Positions 8,871 through 17,574 of a stretch of DNA of 64,000 nt are shown here, piece after piece. Source of the DNA: Citrobacter sp. 18056 (GTDB lineage Bacteria; Pseudomonadota; Gammaproteobacteria; Enterobacterales; Enterobacteriaceae); the NCBI GenBank assembly GCA_902706235.1, contig CACSJR010000008.1, positions 184,199 through 248,198 of the forward strand, written 5' to 3'. The number at the start of each line of letters is the position of its first letter. The stretch's first letter is position 1. A program made the translations under genes and the position numbers. The notes under the pieces are model-generated. The model worked only from the letters and a program-made list of their open reading frames with translations. It made no database searches and had not been told where the DNA came from.

Positions 8871-9892
8871 CAGGCGGCTCCCTGCTGTTCTTCGCGCGCA
8901 GCCAATTGCTCTTTAGCCGCTTTTTGCATCATACGGCGCAGGCGGGAAAGGCCCACATCGTGCTGATACAAGTATTCGTGATCGCGGGCATTGGGCGCGA
9001 GGCTTTCCAGCACTACGCGGTCCTGCTCCAGCACTTCCCAGTGCAGTTTTTCCAGGCGGTTGCGGTACATAAAGCGCCATAAATCACGCTGCCAGCCCTG
9101 CACACCGCGAATACGCCAGAAAAAGACCCGGCAGTTGTTGTTATCTTCTGGCACCACCATGCCGACAATCCAGAAGTGCCCACCAGGCCCAAAGCGCTTT
9201 TTGTACGGAATAGACAGCCGCATCCAGTAAGCGCCGCTGTTACCCAGCTCTACCCAGTCGAAGTTCACGCCACTTTGGCCTTTCTTCTCGAAGATAAAAC
9301 CGGTTTTCGTCGGCTGGAGTACCATCTCCGCTTTACGCTCTCCTTCTGCCATCGAGTGCGAAGAGGAGTGCAGGTAAGTGCCATGCATGGGATCCATGAC
9401 GTTTTCCAGCGCGTACTGATAGTTGCACTTCCAGGCGGCGGTGCAGAGGAAATTACTGTATTTATCGCTGTCAGCCAGCTCTTGCGGGAAGGTGAGATCT
9501 TCCGGCGGCTGATCGGCCGTGACGCCAAACCACAGGAAGATAGCCCCATGCGCTTCCTGAACACTGTAGCTGCGTACGCACTGCTGGCCCACCAGCGGAC
9601 ATTTGTCCACCGCCGGAACATCTTTCACTTCGCCGTTTCCGGCCACTTCCACGCCGTGATACCAGCAGGCGATACGGTCGCCCAGGTTCCAGCCCATCGA
9701 CAGGCGAGCACCGCGGTGCGGGCAGCGGTCTTCCAGCGCCTGCAGCTGACCGTCTTTATTACGCCACACCACAATTTGTTCGCCGAGACGGGTAATGCCG
9801 ACCGGTGCGGATTGCACTTCCCAGCTTGCCAGAACCGGATACCACAGACCGCGTAACCCTTTATCAAGATAGTTTTGTACCGTTGTCGTCAT
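8870..9892 (-). CDS. Rieske non-heme iron oxygenase, large subunit
   Basis: 340 residues. Rieske [2Fe-2S] ligands are C57/H59 and C76/H79 (CPHRGARLS and CWYHG). The catalytic iron motif NVMDPMHGTYLH gives D167, H170 and H175. The length and N-terminus (YLDKGLRGLWYPV) fit the single-subunit class resembling phthalate- and vanillate-type oxygenases more than the two-subunit biphenyl type; no beta subunit is nearby. It hydroxylates or demethylates an aromatic ring with O2, using electrons from the co-encoded ferredoxin and reductase. Confidence 0.9.
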   Translation of the reverse strand: MTTTVQNYLDKGLRGLWYPVLASWEVQSAPVGITRLGEQIVVWRNKDGQLQALEDRCPHRGARLSMGWNLGDRIACWYHGVEVAGNGEVKDVPAVDKCPLVGQQCVRSYSVQEAHGAIFLWFGVTADQPPEDLTFPQELADSDKYSNFLCTAAWKCNYQYALENVMDPMHGTYLHSSSHSMAEGERKAEMVLQPTKTGFIFEKKGQSGVNFDWVELGNSGAYWMRLSIPYKKRFGPGGHFWIVGMVVPEDNNNCRVFFWRIRGVQGWQRDLWRFMYRNRLEKLHWEVLEQDRVVLESLAPNARDHEYLYQHDVGLSRLRRMMQKAAKEQLAAREEQQGAA

Positions 9893-9902
9893 CGCTGTGT
9901 CC

Positions 9903-10211
9903 TCAGTAACCGTTTACCTGCAAAAACGCCTGAAAGCTGGCTTCGCTCCAGGGCTCGCCTTGCTGATCGTGCATCTTCAGCGCATTCAGCCCTTCTACCA
10001 GTTGCGCCAGGCTCTCCGCTCCCTGTTCAAACAGCGTTTCGAGGGTGGCGATAAGGTGCAACTCCCAGTTTTCCGGGACGCGGCTACGGGTCTGCCAGAT
10101 AAGATTGTGATAGTCGCCGGGCTTATGAATATTGCCATTCCCGCCTTCAGCGGGCGGCGTAAACTGGCGGCTTTCCGGCAGCGCCGGGTTGAAGTTCAGG
10201 GTTTCGCTCAT
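9903..10211 (-). CDS. small protein co-encoded with the Rieske oxygenase
   Basis: 102 residues, between the ferredoxin and oxygenase genes, overlapping the ferredoxin stop by 4 bases. It contains the segment NIHKPGDYHNLIWQTR, then a mostly helical tail. I recall similar small proteins beside other Rieske oxygenase genes, annotated as having a recombinase-like helix-turn-helix, but this recollection is not verified. There is no metal motif or signal peptide. A structural or regulatory accessory of the oxygenase is more likely than a DNA-binding role, given the tight coupling. Confidence 0.7.
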   Translation of the reverse strand: MSETLNFNPALPESRQFTPPAEGGNGNIHKPGDYHNLIWQTRSRVPENWELHLIATLETLFEQGAESLAQLVEGLNALKMHDQQGEPWSEASFQAFLQVNGY

Positions 10212-10534
10212 GCCACGCTCTCCTCGATAAAAGTAATCTGGATCTGATTGTCGAATACCCGAACCGGGTAACGATTGAGGTTACGACCGCCCGGGCCATG
10301 CAGACACTGGCCGGTTTTCACATCGAATACCGCTTCATGCAGCGGACATTCGACCTTGCCGTCTTCCACAAAACCTTGGCTTAACAGCGCATAGGCATGG
10401 GGACATACGTCTTCCAGCGCGTAATACTCCCCCTCAATCAGATAAATGCCGATTTCTTTACCGTCGATGTTGCCGCTATAAGGGAAATCTTCCTGTACCT
10501 GCTCTGCGTCACATACGCCTATCCAGCTCATCAC
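10208..10534 (-). CDS. Rieske-type ferredoxin
   Basis: 108 residues. The [2Fe-2S] ligands are C44/H46 and C63/H66 (CPHAYALLS and CPLHEAVFD). It shuttles electrons from the reductase at 5110-6306 to the oxygenase at 8870-9892. This is the first gene of the operon; a second in-frame ATG lies one codon on. The promoter region upstream holds a perfect 16-bp palindrome at 10,550-10,565. Confidence 0.9.
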   Translation of the reverse strand: MMSWIGVCDAEQVQEDFPYSGNIDGKEIGIYLIEGEYYALEDVCPHAYALLSQGFVEDGKVECPLHEAVFDVKTGQCLHGPGGRNLNRYPVRVFDNQIQITFIEESVA

Positions 10535-10549
10535 GATCCTCCAGGCTCT

Positions 10550-10565
10550 GTTTCATATATGAAAC
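10550..10565. promoter_or_regulatory. candidate operator, perfect palindrome GTTTCATATATGAAAC
   Basis: A perfect 16-bp palindrome 15 bases upstream of the ferredoxin start. Its arms GTTTCA and TGAAAC recur in the two palindromes at 10,820 and 10,867. Size and symmetry suit an IclR-type dimer site, and an IclR gene is in the operon. Its place over the operon's start suggests repression. Binding is inferred. Confidence 0.6.
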
Positions 10566-10664
10566 TCTGTTTCTTATTTAATACGGTCAATATAAAAGCG
10601 TTCACTCTTTCGTCAAGCGGCAATGTGAAGGATTTGTTAATCGATCGCTATTTAATGAGCTAAC

Positions 10665-10680
10665 TGTGCAACCGATCACG
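10665..10680. promoter_or_regulatory. putative CRP site
   Basis: TGTGC-N6-TCACG matches the CRP consensus TGTGA-N6-TCACA at 8 of 10 positions, in the divergent promoter region between the ferredoxin operon and the MFS gene. Catabolite control of such a cluster would be normal. Confidence 0.4.
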
Positions 10681-10819
10681 AAAAAGGACGAAAAGAAGAA
10701 GTCGTGATATTCAAAGCGCGGCATGAGAATAAATTAATCTGGCCATTTAATTTTCGAAAATGACTATTGACTTCTTTTCCAGATCGTTATTAAAAATGAT
10801 AAAGGCCATGCTACATAAC

Positions 10820-10835
10820 GTTTCACCAGTGAAAC
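10820..10835. promoter_or_regulatory. candidate operator GTTTCACCAGTGAAAC
   Basis: Inverted repeat with 7-bp arms (GTTTCAC and GTGAAAC), 125 bases upstream of the MFS start. It shares arms with the site at 10,550, and its reverse complement matches the site at 10,867 at 15 of 16 positions. Confidence 0.6.
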
Positions 10836-10866
10836 CAATATTTAATTTATTGTTTTAAAACAATGA

Positions 10867-10882
10867 GTTTCACTGGTGAACC
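10867..10882. promoter_or_regulatory. candidate operator GTTTCACTGGTGAACC
   Basis: Second site upstream of the MFS gene, 47 bases centre to centre from the one at 10,820. One arm has a single mismatch. Between the two lies another perfect palindrome, ATTGTTTTAAAACAAT (10,849-10,864). Confidence 0.55.
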
Positions 10883-10959
10883 ATTTTACCTGCGTGACTA
10901 TCACCGCTATTTAAAAATAACAATTTTGATTGTTAGATGACCGGAAGAAAAGAATAAAG

Positions 10960-12171
10960 ATGACCACAAAATGGCAGGGGACAATAGCATTGCTGTTGTT
11001 AATTATTATTTCTTATATCGATCGGGTAAATATTTCAGTAATGATACTGAATCCAGACTTCGCCGCCCATTTCCAGTTAAATGAAAACAGAATGTTACAG
11101 GGAATGCTGATGACCTGTTTTCTTCTGGGTTATGGTTTTTCGGCATTACTCTTAACACCGTTCATAGAAAGTCAGTGGAATTACCGACAGGGATTGTTAG
11201 CCAGCATCGCTATCTGGGCGGTAGTCTGCGCGATTTCACCGTTGTTGGGTTCGCTGATGGGGATGCTGGTCGCCCGCATTATTCTGGGTATCGCGGAAGG
11301 TCCGCTGTTTTCACTTAAAACGCGTTTTATCAGCGATAACTTTGCTGCTGAACAGATTGGCAAACCCAATGCCGTCACCGCATTGGGCGTCTCTTTGGGG
11401 CTGGCCGTCGGGTTTCCGCTGGTCACTTTTTTAGTCGCCCACCAGGGATGGATGGGATCGTTTTACAGTTTGGCGGTACTGAACCTGGTGCTCGGAGGTG
11501 GACTGATTTGGCGCTTCCTGCCCGCCCCCGTCGCTGTGCCGAAAAACAGTAACCCTGGTTTTCAGCAGACCTTGCTCCTGGCCTGGCATACCCCTCTCCT
11601 CGGCTGGATCCTGTTGGTTGAAATTGCCACCCTCAGCTATCTGTGGGGCAGCAGTGCCTGGCTTCCGGCCTGGCTGCGCGATGAACACCACTTTTCCTTG
11701 CAGGCCACCGGCTTCCTGGCGGCGATCCCTTTTCTGCTCAGCCTGGGCTCTAAATTTCTTGGCGGTGTCTTGCTCGATAAGATGCGCCCGGAACAGGCAC
11801 CACTGCTGTTTATCATCGGTGGAGTCCTGACGGCCTGTTCAGTACTGGCGCTGATGCTCAGTCAGCAACCGGCGCTGCTGGCGCTGTTTATGCTGTCAGC
11901 CAATATTTTCTGGGGGTTACAGGGGGCCGCGATACCGGCAGTGGTGCAGCATCATGCGCCGCGACAAGCCGTAGGCAGCGCTTATGGGATAATCAATGGA
12001 ATAGGCAATATCTGTGCGGCGTTTATTCCGCTTCTGATGGGCATGGTGATGAAATCGGCGGGATCGGTCAGTTCCGGATTTTCGGTGCTGGTAGCATCGC
12101 AGATGGTGACTCTGGTTGCCGGCAGCATGCTGCTGCTGCGCATGCGTCGCGCAGCAGCGGCAAGTGCCTGA
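10960..12171 (+). CDS. MFS transporter, ACS-like
   Basis: 403 residues with about twelve membrane segments and the motif RIILGIAEGPLFS, like the operon's other importer. An earlier TTG start (10,930) would add ten charged residues; the ATG at 10,960 starts at the normal MFS N-terminus. Transcribed divergently from the ferredoxin operon. The two palindromes upstream suggest the same regulator controls it. It probably takes up the pathway substrate or a related acid. Its stop lies 3 bases from the end of convergent speB. Confidence 0.85.
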   Translation: MTTKWQGTIALLLLIIISYIDRVNISVMILNPDFAAHFQLNENRMLQGMLMTCFLLGYGFSALLLTPFIESQWNYRQGLLASIAIWAVVCAISPLLGSLMGMLVARIILGIAEGPLFSLKTRFISDNFAAEQIGKPNAVTALGVSLGLAVGFPLVTFLVAHQGWMGSFYSLAVLNLVLGGGLIWRFLPAPVAVPKNSNPGFQQTLLLAWHTPLLGWILLVEIATLSYLWGSSAWLPAWLRDEHHFSLQATGFLAAIPFLLSLGSKFLGGVLLDKMRPEQAPLLFIIGGVLTACSVLALMLSQQPALLALFMLSANIFWGLQGAAIPAVVQHHAPRQAVGSAYGIINGIGNICAAFIPLLMGMVMKSAGSVSSGFSVLVASQMVTLVAGSMLLLRMRRAAAASA

Positions 12172-12174
12172 GAC

Positions 12175-13095
12175 TTACTCGCCTTTCTTCGCCGCCTGGA
12201 TGTAAAGCATCTCCAGCGCCAGTGTCGCCGCGGCCAGGGCGGTGATCTCTGACTGATCGTAAGCCGGAGCGACTTCCACCACGTCCATACCCACGATGTT
12301 CAGGTCTTTCAGACCACGCACCAGTTTGATCGCGCGATCGGACGTCAGGCCGCCGATTACCGGCGTACCGGTGCCCGGCGCAAACGCAGGATCCAGACAG
12401 TCGATATCAAAGGTCAGGTACACCGGCATATCACCGACTACCTTTTTCACCTGCTCAAGAATATCGTCAACGCCACGGTCGTTCACCTGCGCAGCATCCA
12501 ATACGGTAAAGCCGTTATCTTTGTCGAACTCGGTACGAATACCAATCTGCACCGAGTGATTTGGGTCGATCAGACCTTCTTTCGGCGCGGTGAAGAACAT
12601 GGTGCCGTGGTCAAATTCGCAGCCGTTCGCGTAGGTATCGGTGTGCGCATCGAAATGCACCAGCGCCATTTTACCGAAGTGTTTTGCGTGCGCGCGCAGC
12701 AGTGGCAGCGTCACGAAGTGGTCGCCGCCGAAGGACAGCATGCGTTTGCCATTTGCCAGCAGGCGTTCTGCGTGGGCCTGCAACTTCTCGCTCATTTCAC
12801 GGGCATCGCCGAACGCGTAAACCAGGTCTCCGCAGTCCACGACGTTCAGACGTTCGCGCATGTCGAAGTTCCACGGGAAGCGGTTGTGCTCCCACGCCAG
12901 GTTGGTAGACACCTGACGGATAGCCGCTGGACCATGACGCCCGCCCGCACGGCCAGAAGTCGCCGCATCAAACGGCACACCGGTAATAACCCAGTCGGCG
13001 TCGCTATCGTAAGGCTGGAAGTTCAGCGGCAAACGCAGAAAACCAAAGGCGTTAGATACCAGAGAGTTGTCGTACTGATGACCCAAAGTGCTCAT
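12175..13095 (-). CDS. speB: agmatinase
   Basis: Hydrolyses agmatine to putrescine and urea, the second step of the arginine decarboxylase route. 306 residues, full length for E. coli SpeB. Mn-binding motifs of the ureohydrolase family are clear: [17 protein letters not shown] and [17 protein letters not shown]. It lies downstream of speA in the same direction, but a terminator-like hairpin stands between them, so it may also have its own promoter. Confidence 0.97.
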   Translation of the reverse strand: MSTLGHQYDNSLVSNAFGFLRLPLNFQPYDSDADWVITGVPFDAATSGRAGGRHGPAAIRQVSTNLAWEHNRFPWNFDMRERLNVVDCGDLVYAFGDAREMSEKLQAHAERLLANGKRMLSFGGDHFVTLPLLRAHAKHFGKMALVHFDAHTDTYANGCEFDHGTMFFTAPKEGLIDPNHSVQIGIRTEFDKDNGFTVLDAAQVNDRGVDDILEQVKKVVGDMPVYLTFDIDCLDPAFAPGTGTPVIGGLTSDRAIKLVRGLKDLNIVGMDVVEVAPAYDQSEITALAAATLALEMLYIQAAKKGE

Positions 13096-13132
13096 GGAAA
13101 TGACCTCTTTAACCGTCGTGTATGAAAAAAAG

Positions 13133-13178
13133 ATGAAAAAAAATCCCCTCCGCGTCGTTAGGCCCGACGAGGAAGGGA
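13133..13178 (-). terminator. speA terminator-like hairpin
   Basis: Read on the minus strand, a GC-rich hairpin with CGTCG and CGACG arms is followed by a run of eight T and then a second T-rich run. It lies between the speA stop and the speB start. Confidence 0.65.
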
Positions 13179-13245
13179 TCTATTCGTGTTACTGCTTAAT
13201 AGTGCGAATTATCGTCAAAATTTTGACCGGGTCAAGTGCCCTGTT

Positions 13246-15222
13246 TTATTCGTCTTCCAGATACGTGTAGCCATACAAACCGGCTTCAAACTCTTCAAGG
13301 AACTGCTGCTGCAGCGCGTCGTCAAGATCGGTCTGTTTTACCTGGTCACGGAACTGGGTCAGCAGTTTTTTCGGGTCTAGCTGCACGTATTCCAGCATGT
13401 CTGCCACGGTGTCACCTTCATCGGAAAGCTCCACTTCCACGCTGCCATCAGGGAAGACAAACACGTCCACCGCTTCGGTATCGCCGAACAGGTTATGCAT
13501 GTTGCCCAGAATTTCCTGGTAGGCACCGACCATAAAGAAGCCCAGCATCGGCGGGTTCTCCGGATCGTATTCCGGCATTGGCATGGTGGTGGCAATCCCG
13601 TCGCCGTCGATGTAATGATCGATAGCACCGTCAGAGTCACAGGTAATATCCAGCAGCACAGCACGGCGTTCCGGTACTTGATCCAGCCCTTCCAGCGGCA
13701 AGACCGGGAACAGCTGATCGATACCCCACGCATCCGGCATAGACTGGAACAGCGAGAAGTTGACGTAAATCTTATCCGCCATACGTTCCTGCAGCTCGTC
13801 AATGATCGGACGGTGCGCACGGTTGCTCGGGTCGAGCTGTTTCTGCACTTCGTGACACATGCTCAGATAAAGCTGCTCTGCCCAGGCGCGTTCCTGCAAA
13901 TTAAAGGTGCCGGAAGAGTAACCAATGTGAATATCATGCAGATCCATCTGGCTATCATGCAGCCATTCGCGCAGCGAACGACGCCCGCCCGGTTCACGCA
14001 TTTCCTGCCAGGTTTCCCACATGCTTTGCAGCGCGCGCTGTGCATCTTCAGCCGGGGCTACTGGCGTGGTGTATTCGTTGCGCTCAACGCCGATGATGTT
14101 CGACACCAGCACCGTGTGGTGAGCGGTCACGGCACGGCCGGACTCGGTAATCACCGTTGGATGTGGCAGACCGTTCTCTTCGCAGGCATCACCGATAGCC
14201 CAGATAATGTTGTTCGCGTACTCATTAAGGCCATAGTTGACCGAGCAGTCAGACTGCGAACGGGTTCCTTCGTAGTCCACGCCCAAACCGCCGCCGACGT
14301 CGAAGCACTGAATGTTCACGCCGAGCTTATGCAGCTCGACGTAGAAACGGGAAGATTCACGTACGCCGGTGGCGATATCGCGAATGTTCGCCATCTGCGA
14401 ACCGAGGTGGAAGTGCAGCAGCTGGAGGCTGTCCAGACGACCGCATTCACGCAGGGTTTCTACCAGCTGCAACACCTGAGTTGCCGCCAGGCCGAATTTG
14501 GATTTTTCGCCGCCGGAAGACTGCCATTTACCGGAACCCTGAGAAGCCAGACGTGCACGCACGCCGAGGCGCGGGGTCACATTCAGACGCTCAGCTTCTT
14601 CGAGAACCAGCGCAATCTCAGACATCTTCTCGATAACCAGATAGACCTTGTGGCCCATCTTCTCGCCGATCAGCGCCAGACGAATATATTCGCGGTCTTT
14701 ATAACCATTACAGACGATAACGCTGCGGGTCATACCGGCGTGCGCCAGAACCGCCATCAGTTCTGCTTTGGAGCCGGCTTCCAGACCCAGTGGTTCGCCT
14801 GAATGGATCAGGGACTCAATCACGCGGCGATGCTGGTTTACCTTGATCGGGTAAACGAGGAAGTAGTCACCCTTATAGCCGTAGGATTCACGCGCACGCT
14901 TGAACGCGGCGTTAATCGAACGCAGGCGATGTTGCAGGATCTGCGGGAAACAGAATAATGCAGGCAGTCGCTGTCCTTGCGCTTCGCGAGCTTTAACAAG
15001 CTTAGCGAGATCTACGCGTGCGTCTGGCACATCAGGATCGGGACAAACGCTGATATGGCCCAGTTCGTTCACGTCGTAGTAATTATTGCCCCACCAGGCA
15101 ATGTTGTAAGTCCGCAGCATCTTGCTGGCTTCCTGAGAGCTCATTGCCACCTCCTGCATGGAACGTAGTACACCCTGCTCGCCGGCTGACGAAGGGGAAG
15201 AAAAAGACATGTCGTCAGACAT
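13246..15222 (-). CDS. speA: biosynthetic arginine decarboxylase
   Basis: PLP enzyme converting arginine to agmatine for putrescine synthesis. 658 residues, as in E. coli. Start MSDDM at 15,222 is preferred over the TTG four codons earlier because a GAGG Shine-Dalgarno sits 7 bases before it. The fold III barrel motif [12 protein letters not shown] carries the PLP lysine, and the glycine-rich [12 protein letters not shown] follows. The C-terminus ends in YGYTYLEDE. The start overlaps the end of yqgB by 8 bases. Confidence 0.97.
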   Translation of the reverse strand: MSDDMSFSSPSSAGEQGVLRSMQEVAMSSQEASKMLRTYNIAWWGNNYYDVNELGHISVCPDPDVPDARVDLAKLVKAREAQGQRLPALFCFPQILQHRLRSINAAFKRARESYGYKGDYFLVYPIKVNQHRRVIESLIHSGEPLGLEAGSKAELMAVLAHAGMTRSVIVCNGYKDREYIRLALIGEKMGHKVYLVIEKMSEIALVLEEAERLNVTPRLGVRARLASQGSGKWQSSGGEKSKFGLAATQVLQLVETLRECGRLDSLQLLHFHLGSQMANIRDIATGVRESSRFYVELHKLGVNIQCFDVGGGLGVDYEGTRSQSDCSVNYGLNEYANNIIWAIGDACEENGLPHPTVITESGRAVTAHHTVLVSNIIGVERNEYTTPVAPAEDAQRALQSMWETWQEMREPGGRRSLREWLHDSQMDLHDIHIGYSSGTFNLQERAWAEQLYLSMCHEVQKQLDPSNRAHRPIIDELQERMADKIYVNFSLFQSMPDAWGIDQLFPVLPLEGLDQVPERRAVLLDITCDSDGAIDHYIDGDGIATTMPMPEYDPENPPMLGFFMVGAYQEILGNMHNLFGDTEAVDVFVFPDGSVEVELSDEGDTVADMLEYVQLDPKKLLTQFRDQVKQTDLDDALQQQFLEEFEAGLYGYTYLEDE

Positions 15223-15361
15223 AGCGAACCTCAAATGTTGTCGAAAGTGTAAAACAGTTGACTACTATCGCAATGTTATAAAGCGATAACAACCCATAAA
15301 CAGCCGTCTGTTCCAGCAGAGTATGCTGAACGTCCGCCTGCGCGACCGGTTTCATGTTCAT
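15215..15361 (-). CDS. yqgB: YqgB family small protein
   Basis: About 48 residues from ATG at 15,361 (46 from 15,355). KPVAQ, YGLLS and AIVVNCFTL match E. coli YqgB, which also lies just upstream of speA. It overlaps the speA start by 8 bases, so its translation may affect speA. No strong Shine-Dalgarno is visible, and its function is not established to my knowledge. Confidence 0.75.
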   Translation of the reverse strand: MNMKPVAQADVQHTLLEQTAVYGLLSLYNIAIVVNCFTLSTTFEVRYV

Positions 15362-15867
15362 ATAATTGTAAAACATAGGCCCGGGGTTTGTAGGACCGCC
15401 GGAGAAACCACGAGAAAACCCCTTACGATCAGGAGCGCCCAAGTCCCATTATCACAGCGCCTTGCCGGCCCTGGAGTCCTGAGATGTGCCCGAATGGGAA
15501 TAACTTCGGCAGGTATTTATCGAAGAGAAAAAGGTTGCGGGGTATAAACGCACGCCTGAATGGCATGACTGAGTCTGCAAAAAACGCTGGTTCATTATGT
15601 CGTATCACCTCCACGCCAACCCTTCGGGGCCAGCGACAAGCCAAAGCCAAAAATTACACTGCTTAACCCGGCTGGAAGTGGCGACACGACGGATTTCGTC
15701 GTGCGCTTTTTAGGAGAGCCGCGCGCGGCGTTTTATACCGAGAACCGGGGTAAAAAGCAAAATAAAAATGCGCATTCTTCCACCGCTGTCAGGAAAAATT
15801 TCCAGCACAAAAGCGACTCAGGTGAGACCTATCTCAAAAAAAACTGGAAATCGGGCGAATATCTGAC
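15362..15867. other. non-coding interval between yqgB and metK promoter
   Basis: About 500 bases without a convincing gene. Short open frames on both strands lack recognisable similarity or good start signals. It should contain the speA promoter and leader (minus strand) and an unassigned plus-strand terminator at 15,685. Confidence 0.5.
15685..15710 (+). terminator. orphan intrinsic terminator
   Basis: CACGACG, a five-base loop, CGTCGTG, then GCGC and a run of five T on the plus strand. No plus-strand gene precedes it, and the minus strand lacks a T run, so it may end a short plus-strand RNA. Confidence 0.55.
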
Positions 15868-15874
15868 CTAAAAT

Positions 15875-15898
15875 AGCCATCCAGATGTTAATCCATCT
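15875..15898 (+). promoter_or_regulatory. probable tandem met boxes (MetJ operator) upstream of metK
   Basis: Three contiguous 8-mers (AGCCATCC, AGATGTTA, ATCCATCT), each matching the MetJ box AGACGTCT at about five positions, directly after a possible -10 TAAAAT (15,869-15,874). MetJ with S-adenosylmethionine represses metK in E. coli. Confidence 0.5.
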
Positions 15899-16017
15899 AT
15901 ACTGATTAACACCCAGACTGTTAGTAGGTTTACCTGCAGCCTTTGGTCGAAACGTCTATCAAAGTCTTTTTCTACAACAGTTTGCGCTAACCAAATTCTT
16001 TCCAGGTGAAATAAAAC

Positions 16018-17172
16018 ATGGCAAAACACCTCTTTACGTCCGAGTCCGTATCTGAAGGGCATCCAGACAAAATTGCTGACCAAATCTCTGATGCCGTACT
16101 GGATGCGATCCTCGAGCAGGATCCTAAAGCACGCGTTGCTTGCGAAACTTACGTTAAAACCGGCATGGTTATGGTCGGTGGTGAAATCACCACCAGCGCG
16201 TGGGTTGATATCGAAGAGATCACCCGTAATACGGTGCGCGAAATTGGCTATGTGCATTCCGATATGGGCTTTGATGCCAATTCTTGCGCGGTACTGAGCG
16301 CAATTGGTAAGCAGTCTCCGGATATCAACCAGGGCGTTGACCGTGCTGACCCGCTTGAGCAAGGTGCTGGCGACCAGGGCCTGATGTTTGGCTACGCCAC
16401 CAACGAAACCGACGTGCTGATGCCAGCGCCAATCACCTACGCACACCGTCTGGTGCAGCGTCAGGCTGAAGTGCGTAAAAATGGCACCCTGCCGTGGCTG
16501 CGCCCGGATGCAAAAAGCCAGGTGACCTTCCAGTATGACGACGGCAAAATCGTCGGCATCGATGCGGTGGTTCTGTCTACTCAGCACGCTGAAGATATCG
16601 ATCAGAAATCCCTGCAGGAAGCAGTGATGGAAGAAATCATCAAGCCGGTTCTGCCGACCGAGTGGCTGAACAGCGCAACCAAATTCTTCATCAACCCAAC
16701 CGGACGCTTCGTTATCGGCGGCCCAATGGGTGACTGTGGTCTGACCGGTCGTAAGATAATCGTAGATACCTACGGCGGCATGGCTCGTCACGGTGGTGGC
16801 GCATTCTCCGGTAAAGATCCGTCTAAAGTAGACCGTTCTGCAGCGTACGCGGCACGTTACGTAGCGAAAAACATCGTTGCTGCAGGCCTCGCTGACCGTT
16901 GTGAAATTCAGGTGTCCTACGCTATCGGCGTTGCAGAGCCAACTTCCATCATGGTCGAAACCTTCGGCACTGAAAAAGTACCGACTGAGCAGCTGACCCT
17001 ACTGGTACGCGAGTTCTTCGACCTGCGTCCATACGGCCTGATTCAGATGCTGGACCTGCTGCACCCAATCTACAAAGAAACCGCGGCATACGGTCACTTT
17101 GGTCGCGAACATTTCCCTTGGGAAAAAACCGACAAAGCCGATGTGCTGCGTGAAGCTGCCGGTCTGAAATAA
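16018..17172 (+). CDS. metK: S-adenosylmethionine synthase
   Basis: Makes S-adenosylmethionine from methionine and ATP in the cytoplasm. 384 residues, full length. Signature segments are [16 protein letters not shown] near the N-terminus, [13 protein letters not shown] in the middle and [19 protein letters not shown] in the C-terminal half. Monocistronic: it has its own upstream region with candidate met boxes and a strong terminator after it. Confidence 0.98.
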   Translation: MAKHLFTSESVSEGHPDKIADQISDAVLDAILEQDPKARVACETYVKTGMVMVGGEITTSAWVDIEEITRNTVREIGYVHSDMGFDANSCAVLSAIGKQSPDINQGVDRADPLEQGAGDQGLMFGYATNETDVLMPAPITYAHRLVQRQAEVRKNGTLPWLRPDAKSQVTFQYDDGKIVGIDAVVLSTQHAEDIDQKSLQEAVMEEIIKPVLPTEWLNSATKFFINPTGRFVIGGPMGDCGLTGRKIIVDTYGGMARHGGGAFSGKDPSKVDRSAAYAARYVAKNIVAAGLADRCEIQVSYAIGVAEPTSIMVETFGTEKVPTEQLTLLVREFFDLRPYGLIQMLDLLHPIYKETAAYGHFGREHFPWEKTDKADVLREAAGLK

Positions 17173-17192
17173 AACCGTTGCTTTTCCTCGTC

Positions 17193-17227
17193 AAAGGCCA
17201 GCCTCGTGCTGGCCTTTTGTCTTTTTT
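17193..17227 (+). terminator. metK intrinsic terminator
   Basis: Stem AAAGGCCAGC / GCTGGCCTTT with a five-base loop, followed by TTGTCTTTTTT. It lies about 20 bases after the metK stop. Confidence 0.85.
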
Positions 17228-17292
17228 CCTGCACAAAACTCCGTCCCTCTTCTCTCGCTCTGCCTATACTAAAAAACTTCGACTTCATTTTA

Positions 17293-17308
17293 ATGAAAGC
17301 GATTACAT
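17293..17308. promoter_or_regulatory. possible distal GalR/GalS operator
   Basis: ATGAAAGCGATTACAT fits the core of the GalR/GalS half-site pattern (GTGnAAnCGnTTnCAC) except for its outermost bases. It lies 182 bases, centre to centre, upstream of the near-perfect site at 17,475. Confidence 0.35.
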
Positions 17309-17474
17309 TTGGATTCATTGCTTATTTTTAAGATTATTCGCTTTGCATGATGAAAGATTGCCTGTCGTTACATTATATTTCAGGAAAGTCTGAAACCTGT
17401 ATTTTTATCTCCTCAATACAATATTTATCCTACTGATTTATAATCATTTATTTAACTTACATAACATGACACTT

Positions 17475-17490
17475 GTGTAACCGATTACAC
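17475..17490. promoter_or_regulatory. GalR/GalS operator of galP
   Basis: GTGTAACCGATTACAC fits the GalR/GalS consensus GTGnAAnCGnTTnCAC at all fixed positions. It lies directly upstream of the CRP site and galP. Confidence 0.8.
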
Positions 17491-17493
17491 CAA

Positions 17494-17509
17494 TGTGATT
17501 TATCTCACA
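17494..17509. promoter_or_regulatory. CRP site of galP
   Basis: TGTGA-N6-TCACA, a perfect consensus CRP palindrome, about 66 bases upstream of the galP start. Confidence 0.8.
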
Positions 17510-17574
17510 TCTTTTCATGCCCTCCTAACCTAACCTTTATATTGATGAGATTAATAATCCAACTGGAGGGCATA

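Noticed and set aside
15484..15666. 60-codon plus-strand frame before the orphan terminator
   Set aside because: No Shine-Dalgarno and no recognisable sequence; composition is like a chance frame. The terminator alone does not prove a peptide gene.
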